Source of the DNA: a virus
DNA length: 22,026 nucleotides
Reading direction: 5' to 3' (one strand)
Virus record (IMG/VR): IMGVR_UViG_3300030329_003493
Coordinates: 6,375-28,400 of that record
The notes beneath the pieces were generated by a model. That model was given only the letters and a program-made list of their open reading frames with translations. It was not told the DNA's origin and made no database searches. Shown here piece after piece: positions 8,111-14,943 of the stretch; position 1 is the stretch's first letter; every line of letters starts with the position of its first letter. Both the position numbers and the translations under genes were made by a program.

Positions 8111-8413
8111 TTAAGAACCAGCAGAGTATGCTACAGTGCTAACATCAGCAAAAGGTGCTGTTGAAGCAATACATTTAAGCACGCCACCACTGTGGATTCT
8201 TCCTTCGCCAACTTCTTCCGCTAATCTTAAAGCTACTTCATCAGATTTACCATTTGTAGTTGTAAGAGTAACAAAATGATCAGCTTCGTCTCCACTGTTT
8301 TTAAAGTAGATAATAACTGTAGTTGCAGCTGTTACTGCTATTTGATTACAGTTTTTAGCAGGAAAAAAGTTTTCATCAGATCCTGCAGTATCTACAAAAT
8401 GCATCATTTTCAT
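8111..8413 (-). CDS. Probable small virion protein (100 aa)
   Basis: A 100-aa, Ala/Thr/Ser-rich protein with alternating strand-like segments: NQIAVTAATTVIIYFKNSG, HFVTLTTTNGKSDEVALRLAEEV, SGGVLKCIASTAP. Composition and location, next to another beta-rich protein at 8502-8996, suggest a small virion structural protein. The family name is not known to me. Its ATG is preceded by an A/T-only leader with no Shine-Dalgarno. The 88 bases between it and the upstream gene hold no gene; they are C-free on the plus strand over a short telomere-like GTTTAGGTTTA stretch of unknown meaning. Confidence 0.7.
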   Translation of the reverse strand: MKMMHFVDTAGSDENFFPAKNCNQIAVTAATTVIIYFKNSGDEADHFVTLTTTNGKSDEVALRLAEEVGEGRIHSGGVLKCIASTAPFADVSTVAYSAGS

Positions 8414-8501
8414 AATTGTAATTTTTTTTGATTAATAATTCGTTTTAATTTTTAAGTTTAAGGGGTTTTGGTTTATGGTTTAGGTTTAATCTGTTAAGCT
8501 A

Positions 8502-8996
8502 TTAGTCAGCATCAGTAAATAAAGCTGTACCATCAGCATCACCATCATCAGTATATATTATACCGTCTATCATCCACTCGTTGCTAGCTAACTTGATAAT
8601 ATTAATGTATGATCCTTTACCACCACCTGTGTCAGCAGCGTTATGATCAATAACAATATTACAGTCATCAGCAGCAGGTACAATAAATCTACCATTAGCA
8701 CCGTTAGAAGTACTAGAAACCTGTGCAGCAACTAAAGTTAAACCTCCAACGAAGTCATCACCACCAGAATCAGCATTGTCTCCTGAAAATATAGTTACAG
8801 CATCGTCATTTTCAGTTCCAACAATAACTTTACAGTTCCAACCTTCTAAAGCGTTTGCATCAGTTGGTAGTGTAAGCGTGTACGCTCCTGAAGAAGCGTT
8901 AAGTACAAATACTTTACCAGAGTCACTAGCTAAAGCAGTGTAATCAGCCGATAAGTTGTGTACGTTTTTTCTTGTATCAAAAAATACTCTTCCCAT
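8502..8996 (-). CDS. Probable virion fibre/decoration-like protein (164 aa)
   Basis: A 164-aa acidic protein with many Asp, Ala, Gly and Thr and predicted beta strands: KVFVLNASSGAYTLTLPTD, CKVIVGTENDDAVTIFSGD, NIVIDHNAADTGGG, WMIDGIIYTDDGDADG. The YTLTLP segment followed by glycine-rich loops is common in phage tail-fibre, spike and head decoration proteins. This points to an outward-facing virion part, but not to a specific one. It is the first gene after the groEL-groES pair in the direction of transcription, so it might be a client of that chaperonin; this is an inference. Confidence 0.7.
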   Translation of the reverse strand: MGRVFFDTRKNVHNLSADYTALASDSGKVFVLNASSGAYTLTLPTDANALEGWNCKVIVGTENDDAVTIFSGDNADSGGDDFVGGLTLVAAQVSSTSNGANGRFIVPAADDCNIVIDHNAADTGGGKGSYINIIKLASNEWMIDGIIYTDDGDADGTALFTDAD

Positions 8997-9060
8997 TTTT
9001 TTAATAATTTTTTATAGTTAATAATTTGTTTTAATCGCTATCATCGGGTTGTAATGATAA

Positions 9061-9318
9061 CTAGCACACTAACACAACATCACCATCGCGAATAACCCTA
9101 TAAAGAGTGTCTTGCCACGAAATATCGTGCCCAGCATGTTTATCGTAATATATCATATCTCCATCTTTTAAACCTTCTACAAGATTTCCACATGATATTA
9201 TTTTTCCTTTTAAATAACGGTTATCTACATCTGTATCGTCCGTCATTATAAGACCAGCAACCTTTTTAGGTTCTGTCTTTATTTTTTCTACTATTATATA
9301 TCTATTGATTGCTTTCAT
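9061..9318 (-). CDS. groS: Phage co-chaperonin GroES
   Basis: An 85-aa GroES. It caps GroEL and closes the folding chamber. Residues 1-12 (MKAINRYIIVEK) match the first barrel strand, and PKKVAGLIMTDDT (17-29) is the mobile loop, with LIM (23-25) in the place of the IVL tripeptide that docks on GroEL. LKGKIISCG and LKDGDMIYYDK follow, and TLYRVIRDGDVVLVC is the last strand. Between strands the roof hairpin (long in E. coli GroES) is reduced to GNLVEGLKDGD, as in the T4 co-chaperonin gp31, whose open roof enlarges the chamber for capsid protein. The gene overlaps the end of groEL by 17 bases, so expression is coupled. Confidence 0.9.
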   Translation of the reverse strand: MKAINRYIIVEKIKTEPKKVAGLIMTDDTDVDNRYLKGKIISCGNLVEGLKDGDMIYYDKHAGHDISWQDTLYRVIRDGDVVLVC

Positions 9319-10870
9319 TCATTCTCATATTTGAAATTACACAATCAGCAGATATTATTGTTGATACTACACTTACTGCGTTTTTAAGTGCAGACTTAGT
9401 AACAAGTACAGGATCTATTATTCCTTTATCGATCATATTAACAGCTTTCCCTGTTACGACATCAACACCTAGTCCTTTTTCTGGTCTTGGTGAGGTTTGT
9501 TCTAAACCAGCGTTTTCTAATATAGTATGAAAAGGTGCTGTTACTGCTTTAAATAATATTTCTTCACCTACCGCGTTAGCGGTTAAATTTTGTGAAGCAT
9601 TAAGTAGAGCAACTCCACCTCCTGGTATTATACCCTCTTTCAAAGCGGCTTTAGTAGCCCATATTGCATCTTCCACTCTATCTTTCTTCTCTTTCATTTC
9701 AACTTTAGAATCAGCACCTACTTTTACTATACCTACACTTCCAGATAACATTGCTAATCTTTGTCTATGTTTCTTTTGTATAAGCGGGTTTTTATCCCAT
9801 TTATCTATAGTTTTTTTAATACTCTTAATCCTTTCTTCCATCTTGTCTTCTGGAGGATCTATTGTTAAAACTGTATTTTTATCATCAGTTATAGCTGTGT
9901 ATGCCTCACCTAAACAATCAACATCTATTAAATCAAGATCATCACCTAATTGTTCATTAATTACTTTAGCACCCACAAGAAAAGCAAGATCTTCTACTGT
10001 ATCTTGTTTAGTAGGACCAAAGCCTGGTAAATCAACTATATTAACTTTTATATTACCTTTCACTTTATTCATAAGTAAAGCGGCTTTAACTTGTTGATCT
10101 ACTGGAGCAACTATTAATAAAGAACGTTTATTCTTTATTACATACTCTAGTATTCTTTGTATTTTTCTTATATTGGGAATTTCTGATGATACTATTAATA
10201 TCAAAGGATTATCGAGTTCGCATGTTTGCTTATCCTTATCAGTAACGAGATGTGGAGATGTGAGTCCTGAATCTATTTGCACGCCGTCAACGACCTCAAC
10301 ATATGTTTGTTCAGTTGGAGACTCTTCCATTAATACAACTCCATCTTTACCTACTTTAGTATAAGCTTCTGCTATAATCTTTCCTAGTTCCGCATCATTA
10401 TTACAACTAATTGAACTAACAGATTCCAGCATGTCGCCCTCGATCTTGACAGAAATCTTATCTAAGTGATCATTTATTTTACTTAAACCAGTTTTAATTC
10501 CGTTTTTTATATCTCTAATAGATATATCAGTGTGTTTACTCACTTCTTTCAGTAAGGATTCAGCAAGGACGGTAGCTGTGGTAGTACCATCACCTGCTTC
10601 TCTTACTGTATTTCTAGCAGCTTCTTTAATAAGGGTTGCACCCATATTCTCAACCGGGTCAAATAAGACTACGCTTTCTGCTACGGTTACACCGTCTTTT
10701 GTTATGACCGGGTTTCCTCGCGCATCTTCATAGATTACACATTTACCGGAAGCACCTAAGGTTGATTTTACTGCTTTTGCTAGTTTTTCTACACCAGCAA
10801 TTATTTTGCTTTTAGCTTGATCGCTAAAGTTTAAATCTTTAACAATCTCACTAGGTTGATTGTATTCCAT
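9302..10870 (-). CDS. groL: Phage chaperonin GroEL (60-kDa)
   Basis: A 522-aa group I chaperonin with all three domains. The equatorial ATP site shows TLGASGK (37-43), VITKDGVTVA (55-64, with catalytic D59) and DGTTTATVLA (94-103). The second catalytic aspartate is D401 in RVEDAIWATKAA, followed by EGIIPGGGVALL. The apical domain includes NPLILIVSSEIPNIRKIQ and VDLPGFGPTKQD. Residues matching the E. coli substrate-binding aromatic pair Y203/F204 are H207/L208, and the Gly-Gly-Met C-terminal tail is absent: the protein ends MRMNESNQ. Phage GroELs are rare and are thought to fold virion proteins. The start is the ATG at 10870, 45 bases after the upstream stop. Confidence 0.95.
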   Translation of the reverse strand: MEYNQPSEIVKDLNFSDQAKSKIIAGVEKLAKAVKSTLGASGKCVIYEDARGNPVITKDGVTVAESVVLFDPVENMGATLIKEAARNTVREAGDGTTTATVLAESLLKEVSKHTDISIRDIKNGIKTGLSKINDHLDKISVKIEGDMLESVSSISCNNDAELGKIIAEAYTKVGKDGVVLMEESPTEQTYVEVVDGVQIDSGLTSPHLVTDKDKQTCELDNPLILIVSSEIPNIRKIQRILEYVIKNKRSLLIVAPVDQQVKAALLMNKVKGNIKVNIVDLPGFGPTKQDTVEDLAFLVGAKVINEQLGDDLDLIDVDCLGEAYTAITDDKNTVLTIDPPEDKMEERIKSIKKTIDKWDKNPLIQKKHRQRLAMLSGSVGIVKVGADSKVEMKEKKDRVEDAIWATKAALKEGIIPGGGVALLNASQNLTANAVGEEILFKAVTAPFHTILENAGLEQTSPRPEKGLGVDVVTGKAVNMIDKGIIDPVLVTKSALKNAVSVVSTIISADCVISNMRMNESNQ

Positions 10871-10915
10871 AATATTAAATTGAATTTGATTAAATTGTAC
10901 TGCTTAATGGATTTA

Positions 10916-11680
10916 TTATCCTTTTTTAGCTCTTCTTTCTAACTGTCTTTTATTTCTCTTCGCTTTTAATTTTCCAAAAAATCTAGAAACAACAGTTCCA
11001 GTTTTCTTATTATCTCTACCAGATCTAATTTCTCCTATTTCTTGTTGACTTTTGTCCCTAAGATTTTTTTGTTTAGTTTTTTCAACTTTAGTATCGGCAG
11101 ATTTTATATTACCTTTAGCTTCTTTAACATTTGTTTTTAACTGTTTAATCTTAGCTTTTTCTTCAGTTTTTTGTTCTGGAGTTAAAGTTTTACCTTTTTG
11201 AGCACCTAAACCTTTTACTACAACTTTTTGGTCAGATTTTCTAATAGTTTCACCTTTACCAGGAGTTCGTTTAACACTTGTTGTTTTAGCGTCAGGTTTA
11301 GCATCAGTCTTTTTAATTCTATGTGCGAATTTTTTATTAGATTTTGCATATTTCTGCCCAGCTTCACTACTCCACCATTTTTCAGCATCAGCTACAAAAT
11401 CTGCTTGCGTTGCATACTTCTTTCTAGTCTCCTCTCCTTTTTTAGTTTTCTCTGTATAAGCGGTTTTATAAGTTTTTGTACCGTGTTTAGTTACAGTATC
11501 TCCAGGAGATGATCCTGGTACTTTATAATCATATTTTTTTTGATTTTTTTCCGCTTCTTTTCTTTTTTTGAAATCTTCTACGTTTTTTTCATACTTTAAA
11601 GCAGATTCTTTCATCTTTAAAGCCGAACTATGTGAAGAAGTTCCTTTGTGCATAGGAAACGGTGATTGTTTAAATGCCAT
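10916..11680 (-). CDS. Large basic low-complexity FKM-cluster protein (254 aa)
   Basis: A 254-aa, extremely lysine-rich protein (many KKT, KAK, KGE runs) with an N-terminus MAFKQSPFPMHKG that echoes the SPF/FKM motif of its neighbours. Long charged helices follow (about 30-48 and 170-230), with a C-terminal tail of basic residues (FFGKLKAKRNKRQLERRAKKG). It is probably disordered or coiled coil and nucleic-acid binding, as expected of an internal head protein packed with DNA, but that is an inference from composition. A hairpin at 11703-11721 lies between it and the upstream 97-aa gene and could lower its expression relative to upstream genes. Confidence 0.7.
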   Translation of the reverse strand: MAFKQSPFPMHKGTSSHSSALKMKESALKYEKNVEDFKKRKEAEKNQKKYDYKVPGSSPGDTVTKHGTKTYKTAYTEKTKKGEETRKKYATQADFVADAEKWWSSEAGQKYAKSNKKFAHRIKKTDAKPDAKTTSVKRTPGKGETIRKSDQKVVVKGLGAQKGKTLTPEQKTEEKAKIKQLKTNVKEAKGNIKSADTKVEKTKQKNLRDKSQQEIGEIRSGRDNKKTGTVVSRFFGKLKAKRNKRQLERRAKKG

Positions 11681-11702
11681 AATTGTTATTTTTTTTAAAA
11701 TT

Positions 11703-11721
11703 AGGGGAGATTTACTCCCCT
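11703..11721 (-). terminator. Hairpin terminator or attenuator
   Basis: AGGGGAG and CTCCCCT form a perfect 7-bp GC-rich stem with loop ATTTA. Read on the minus strand, the stem follows the stop of the 97-aa gene at 11729 and is followed by TAATTTT, a modest T-tract. It could end part of the transcripts before the 254-aa/groEL/groES genes, or act as an mRNA stabiliser. The plus strand has TTTATT after the stem, but no convergent gene needs a stop there. Confidence 0.55.
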
Positions 11722-11728
11722 TTATTGA

Positions 11729-12022
11729 TTATTCGAATGTTTTTACAACTTTTGGGCCTTTTGTAGCCTCTAATTTCTTTGAGAAATGGTCAACGCTTCC
11801 ATCAATTGCTGCTTCAGCGCCTTCTATGGTCTCTCTTCGCGTAACATCGTGCCAATCTTTGTTATTTTCTGGATCATTTACTTCCGTTTGGTAAAATCCA
11901 TTCGGTAATTGTGTGATTCTCCAGTTCTTTTTATCAGCTAGATGTGTCCACTGGTTAATAGTTTTTTCATTCGGTTTTGCATTGCTAGTATATGTACTAG
12001 TCTTGTAGTATAAATAAGTCAT
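11729..12022 (-). CDS. Hypothetical protein (97 aa)
   Basis: A 97-aa protein with no N-terminal FKM motif, unlike its neighbours, and with a foldable sequence. It has two strand-rich segments (YLYYKTSTYTS, WRITQLPNGFYQTEV), then DWHDVTRRETIEGAEAAIDGSVDHFSKKLE, which looks like a strand followed by an amphipathic helix. The DVTRR-x-T-x-x-x-AE pattern feels familiar from other marine phage hypothetical proteins, but no function is known to me. It ends 7 bases before the hairpin at 11703-11721, suggesting the end of a transcription segment. Confidence 0.72.
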   Translation of the reverse strand: MTYLYYKTSTYTSNAKPNEKTINQWTHLADKKNWRITQLPNGFYQTEVNDPENNKDWHDVTRRETIEGAEAAIDGSVDHFSKKLEATKGPKVVKTFE

Positions 12023-12066
12023 TTTGGTTTTATTTTTGGTTAATAACTTGGTTTTAGGGTCTTTCC

Positions 12067-12339
12067 CTATCTTTTTATATATTTTCTTTGCTCATCTATT
12101 TCCTTTTGAACTTTTTCGCCTGCTGCGAAAGCTTTATCGCTACTTACATCTAAATTCATTTCAGCATCACTTCTTTTTTTAAGTAATTCTTGTCGCATTT
12201 CATCGCTTATAGCTGGTCCTATCTTTTCGCTTTTCTTCTTTTCGGTTGTGTTTGGCGCCATAGGTGTCTCTAATTTATCTTTCACCGGTGATACTCCAGC
12301 GTGAGCTGGAAATCCTTTCATTTTAAATGGTCCTGACAT
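12067..12339 (-). CDS. FKM-motif small protein (90 aa)
   Basis: A 90-aa protein beginning MSGPFKMKG (FKMKG at 5-9), then FPAHAGVSPVKDK, the same FKM-x-G ... SP-x-K pattern seen in several neighbours. The rest is helical and highly charged: SDEMRQELLKKRSDAEMNLD and AAGEKVQKEIDEQRKYIKR. No enzyme or membrane features are visible. It sits in a run of seven small genes transcribed leftward from 14416, with 14 bases separating it from the next upstream gene. A role as an internal virion or assembly protein is an inference from context. Confidence 0.7.
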   Translation of the reverse strand: MSGPFKMKGFPAHAGVSPVKDKLETPMAPNTTEKKKSEKIGPAISDEMRQELLKKRSDAEMNLDVSSDKAFAAGEKVQKEIDEQRKYIKR

Positions 12340-12353
12340 AGTGTTTATTTTTT

Positions 12354-12779
12354 TTAATATTTATAGTTTTTTCTACGTTTTCCACTTTTATCATATATTT
12401 TAGCGGGAGATTTTTTCGTAACTGGAGTATTTTTTTTAAGTTCTTGTCTCTTTCTATACTCCATAGTGTCTTTATCTTTACCGGTATATTCAACATCTGT
12501 AGTAGGATTCTCAGATATAATATTCATTTGTGCTTTAACCCAATCATCTTGAGATGCGTCTGGATTGTTTTTGCTCCATTCTCGCATTGCTTTATCTTGC
12601 TTATATCTTTGCATTTTATTTGCTTCTTCAGCTTTTATACCTTTTGCTTGCGCGTCTGGTCCTGTACCTATGCTTTCACCATCGATAAGTACATCCATTC
12701 TTTTAGCAGGTGATATACCGAAATTTCTTTGAAAAGGAGTTCCTCTCATTTTAAATCCTGATCCCTTTGTTCTTGCCAT
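12354..12779 (-). CDS. FKM-motif small basic protein (141 aa)
   Basis: A 141-aa protein starting MARTKGSGFKMRGTPFQ, then RNFGISPAKRMD: FKMRG at 9-13 and SPAK at 23-26. The centre is polar and helical (EEANKMQRYKQDKAMREWSKN, DDWVKAQMNIIS), and the C-terminus is strongly basic (KKSPAKIYDKSGKRRKNYKY), where SPAK appears a second time. There is no signal peptide, membrane segment or known domain. It is one of the clearest carriers of the shared N-terminal motif, and like the others its body is unrelated to its neighbours. Confidence 0.7.
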   Translation of the reverse strand: MARTKGSGFKMRGTPFQRNFGISPAKRMDVLIDGESIGTGPDAQAKGIKAEEANKMQRYKQDKAMREWSKNNPDASQDDWVKAQMNIISENPTTDVEYTGKDKDTMEYRKRQELKKNTPVTKKSPAKIYDKSGKRRKNYKY

Positions 12780-12803
12780 AATTTTTTATTTTATAATTAT
12801 TTA

Positions 12804-13073
12804 TTATTTTCTTGCGAAATAATCCGCCACAGGATCACTTTTTATCGCGTTTTTAACTCCTTGTACTAAACCCCCTACTATTTCACCTTTTACACTAGGT
12901 TTTTTCTCATCTCCTTCTCCTTCCTTTCCCTCTCCTTCTTGGTTAGAACCAAATGGGAAGGCAGAGTGATTCCCTTGGTATTTCATTGTAAAAGTTGAAC
13001 TTTTTTTTGCTTTTTCCGCAGCAGCTATACCTTCGGCTGTATACGGATATTTTTTTCCATCTACTTCTGGCAT
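12804..13073 (-). CDS. FKM-cluster small protein (89 aa)
   Basis: An 89-aa protein. After an N-terminal segment (VDGKKYPYTAEGIAAAEKAKK) it carries FTMKYQGNHSAFPFGS at 28-43, which aligns with FKMKYSGGKRSSFPFK (3-18) of the 113-aa gene two positions upstream, with one gap. A Glu/Gly/Lys repeat follows (EGEGKEGEGDEKK), and then an amphipathic or weakly hydrophobic helix (GEIVGGLVQGVKNAIKSDPVADYF). The helix resembles a membrane- or capsid-associating peptide. The motif is internal here rather than at the extreme N-terminus, so the real start might be later, but no in-frame ATG lies just before it except M30. Confidence 0.65.
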   Translation of the reverse strand: MPEVDGKKYPYTAEGIAAAEKAKKSSTFTMKYQGNHSAFPFGSNQEGEGKEGEGDEKKPSVKGEIVGGLVQGVKNAIKSDPVADYFARK

Positions 13074-13091
13074 GATTATCTATATTTAATG

Positions 13092-13319
13092 TTATACACC
13101 TACTTTAGGCATGTTTGTTATTGCTTCTGTTTCTGTTTGACCTGCACTTAATTTTTTTGCATCTTTCTTTTTACCCCAAGTCAATGCTTCTGTTACACCA
13201 CCTTCAACAACACCTCCAATTAGACTAGCTGCCAACGCTCCAAGTTGTAAAGGAGAGTTCTTTTCAGACGCTGCGTGTTTAGCTTTATAATAAGCCATAT
13301 TTTTTATTTCTTTTGACAT
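13092..13319 (-). CDS. FKM-cluster small protein with Gly-rich helix (75 aa)
   Basis: A 75-aa protein. Its centre NSPLQLGALAASLIGGVVEGGVTEALTWGKK combines the SPL motif of the cluster with a long Gly/Ala/Val helix (about 28-48) that could associate with membranes. The second ATG at 13298 (MAYYKAKHAASEK) has an equally A-rich leader and may be the true start, removing seven residues. No function is recognised. The hydrophobic helix resembles the one in the 89-aa neighbour at 12804-13073. Confidence 0.6.
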   Translation of the reverse strand: MSKEIKNMAYYKAKHAASEKNSPLQLGALAASLIGGVVEGGVTEALTWGKKKDAKKLSAGQTETEAITNMPKVGV

Positions 13320-13339
13320 AATATTTTTTTTATTAATTA

Positions 13340-13681
13340 TTATCCAAATACACGCTCAAACCAGGATTGATTCGGTGCATGTAAGTTATCTTTTCTCATT
13401 TTATCAAAATCTTCTTTATGTTTTTGCCTTCTTGCTGAGATTTCTTTTTCTGTTAAATTCCCATCATCTGACATCTGACCTTTATTCATACCGGCCATTT
13501 CTAGCTCTATATTATTACCTGCTTCATTCATACCTGTACCGTCCATTTCTATTGGTCCTGTATTTGAACCTGAAAGAGCACCTAATATTTCTTGTTGTGT
13601 GTGGCTATGAGTATCTGATTCCTCTTCCTTAAAAGGAAAAGAACTTCTTTTACCACCAGAGTATTTCATTTTGAATGCCAT
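13340..13681 (-). CDS. FKM-motif small protein (113 aa)
   Basis: A 113-aa protein that starts directly with MAFKMKYSGGKRSSFPFK, the best example of the FKMKY...FPF version of the shared motif. A His/Thr-rich linker and an Asn/Gly/Met-rich low-complexity region follow (GPIEMDGTGMNEAGNN, MAGMNKGQMSDDG). A charged helix (EKEISARRQKHKEDFDKMRKD) and a short ending NQSWFERVFG complete it. It is mostly acidic in the middle, unlike its basic neighbours. No enzyme motif is present. Confidence 0.7.
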   Translation of the reverse strand: MAFKMKYSGGKRSSFPFKEEESDTHSHTQQEILGALSGSNTGPIEMDGTGMNEAGNNIELEMAGMNKGQMSDDGNLTEKEISARRQKHKEDFDKMRKDNLHAPNQSWFERVFG

Positions 13682-13696
13682 GACTAATATTCTTGT

Positions 13697-14161
13697 TTAA
13701 TTCTTTTTCCAAGCGTCAACTTCTGCTTTTTCTTCTTCTTTTCTTTTTTTAATTTTTTCGCGCTTCTCTGGATTATTTATACCAAATCTTCTTCTATAAC
13801 CTTCTTTATCATAAAGTATTTTATCCCAAATAGTAGCACTCTCTGGATATTTAGGCTCTGAAGATACATTAGGATTATTCTTTTTTGGAGGTGTAGAAAC
13901 TTTTACGGTTTTACCTCTTACTGGAGGAGTTATATTAGGACTAGTAGATTTCTTAACACTTCCTTCTTTACCGAATCCTTTTCCCATCGCATCTTGTTTT
14001 GGGTCAGATTCTCCGTTAGGAGTTCCGGGTCTAGTATAGAGATCAAATGGATTTACCTCTTTTAGTTTTTGTTTCTTTTCGTCTTTACGCATTGGTGAAC
14101 TACCCATCATTTTAAATGGTGTAGTATTTCCTGACCGTAATTTAAATGGTGTCTTTGCCAT
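13697..14161 (-). CDS. FKM-motif small basic protein (154 aa)
   Basis: A 154-aa protein. Residues 5-25 (PFKLRSGN, then TTP, then FKMMGSSPMR) match residues 10-30 of the 153-aa protein at 7201-7662 at nearly every position, while the remainder differs. At DNA level the two genes share GAACTACCCATCAT on the plus strand. The body is proline-, lysine- and serine-rich and predicted disordered (NPFDLYTRPGTPNGESD, GKTVKVSTPPKKNNP). A short foldable segment follows (TIWDKILYDKEGYRRRFGI) and then a charged helix. It has the same composition as other cluster members and no known function. Confidence 0.72.
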   Translation of the reverse strand: MAKTPFKLRSGNTTPFKMMGSSPMRKDEKKQKLKEVNPFDLYTRPGTPNGESDPKQDAMGKGFGKEGSVKKSTSPNITPPVRGKTVKVSTPPKKNNPNVSSEPKYPESATIWDKILYDKEGYRRRFGINNPEKREKIKKRKEEEKAEVDAWKKN

Positions 14162-14164
14162 ATC

Positions 14165-14416
14165 TTAAGTTCTCTCTTTGTGTTTCCACACGTTTCTGTT
14201 ATTTTTTTTACTCATTCTAACAACACTACCATCTGGTTTATGATGAAGATCTTCATTGCTGTTCTGCCCTATACTTTGATTTTCACTCCTTCTATCTATA
14301 CGATATTGTAGCGATGCTGCTTTCACATCTCTAGCTCTCTTATCTTTCAAAGCTTGTGGGTTCAATCCCTGTGAATTTCCCTTTCGTACGATTCCTTTCA
14401 ATGGTGAGTTTCTCAT
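14165..14416 (-). CDS. First gene of leftward operon, small basic protein (83 aa)
   Basis: An 83-aa basic protein starting MRNSPLKGIVRKG, an SP-x-K-G variant of the cluster motif. A lysine/arginine-rich helix follows (LKDKRARDVKAASLQYRIDRRSE), and then a tail with HHKPDGSVVRMSKKNNRN. It is the most upstream leftward gene, so the main leftward promoter should lie in 14417 to about 14700. One copy of the AGTAATAGGCT-N2-TGTCAC element (14455-14473) lies 39 bases before its ATG. Function unknown. Confidence 0.65.
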   Translation of the reverse strand: MRNSPLKGIVRKGNSQGLNPQALKDKRARDVKAASLQYRIDRRSENQSIGQNSNEDLHHKPDGSVVRMSKKNNRNVWKHKERT

Positions 14417-14454
14417 ATTCTATATGATTACATGGAAAAATAAATTTTTACAAC

Positions 14455-14473
14455 GTGACAAAAGCCTATTACT
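14455..14473 (-). promoter_or_regulatory. AGTAATAGGCT element, copy 1
   Basis: On the minus strand this reads AGTAATAGGCT-TT-TGTCAC, 17 of 19 bases identical to the copy at 14661-14681. It points in the direction of the leftward operon and ends 39 bases before the ATG at 14416. It is a candidate operator or late-promoter element. Which protein reads it is unknown; the HTH protein or sigma-like factor at the right end of the window are candidates. Confidence 0.5.
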
Positions 14474-14474
14474 C

Positions 14475-14535
14475 CCTATCTCTAATAACCTATCTCTAAT
14501 CCTAGATATTACCTTAGTAATATCCTTAGGTAGAG
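14475..14535. repeat. 12-base direct repeat plus long hairpin
   Basis: CCTATCTCTAAT occurs at 14475-14486 and again at 14489-14500, a 14-base period. It runs straight into a hairpin whose core GATATTAC/GTAATATC (14505-14512 with 14517-14524, loop CTTA) is a perfect 8-bp stem. The stem extends through CCTA/TAGG across a 2-base bulge and CTCT/AGAG (14494-14535). Direct repeats next to a hairpin are typical of protein-binding control sites or replication start sites. The structure lies 60 bases upstream of the leftward operon and does not end in a T-run. Confidence 0.6.
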
Positions 14536-14660
14536 AGGAAAAATACGGTGAGCATTATAACGATGTATACGATTGGTGATATGTCGAATTTTTGTTTCAT
14601 ATTTACATAGTTGCAAGAGCACGCCTGCATTTAATTAGTATAGTGTTAAGAAATTGTTAA

Positions 14661-14706
14661 GTGTGACACTAGCCTATTACTAAGATTACTTTATAGGCTA
14701 ATGTCA
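14661..14706. repeat. Inverted pair of AGTAATAGGCT elements
   Basis: TGACACTAGCCTA (14664-14676) and TAGGCTAATGTCA (14694-14706) form a 13-position inverted repeat with one mismatch and a 17-base loop. The left arm extended to 14661-14681 is the reverse complement, at 20 of 21 positions, of 21147-21167 at the start of the HTH gene. The right arm carries the same CTAATGTCA context with an ATG at 14701, which opens only a 19-codon frame ending in four prolines. It looks like an operator made of two half-sites facing the two divergent units, or a remnant duplication of the HTH gene start. Confidence 0.6.
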
Positions 14707-14745
14707 TATAAAAAAATATATTATAAATATAGGGGTACTGTGTTG

Positions 14746-14763
14746 CCCCCTCCCCCCTAGCCC
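14746..14763. other. C-rich tract, G-quadruplex-capable on minus strand
   Basis: The plus strand has CCCCC-T-CCCCCC-TAG-CCC, followed by CACCACCTCC, in a genome that is otherwise strongly AT-rich. The minus strand therefore has runs of 3, 6 and 5 G separated by 3 and 1 bases, plus nearby GG pairs, enough for a two- or three-tier G-quadruplex. An AGGGG at 14731-14735 can also pair with the C-run to form a hairpin. It sits at the divergence point of the two transcription units. Confidence 0.5.
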
Positions 14764-14920
14764 ACCACCTCCAACTAAAACGCAAACTAATTCACCCAGC
14801 CCCGTTTACGTTTTTAAATTTGAAAATATATTTATCGCGTTTACATACCCACCCATTCATTCTAATACTATCCATATTCCACCCACTATTTCAGCTTTTA
14901 CTACGGGACTACATACCTAA

Positions 14921-14943
14921 TACGAATCATAATGGATAATATA
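14921..14943 (+). promoter_or_regulatory. T7-like promoter, copy A
   Basis: TACGA (14921-14925), 8 bases, GGATAATATA (14934-14943). With the preceding TAA the left half is TAATACGA, identical to the first eight bases of the T7 consensus. Copies A and B also share ACATACC upstream and GGATAATATATATAAATA downstream. It drives the 31-aa membrane peptide at 14979. Confidence 0.7.

Noticed and set aside
9039-9059. TATCAT/ATGATA hairpin after groES as a terminator
   Set aside because: Only a 6-bp AT-rich stem with a 9-base loop and no T-run; too weak to call.
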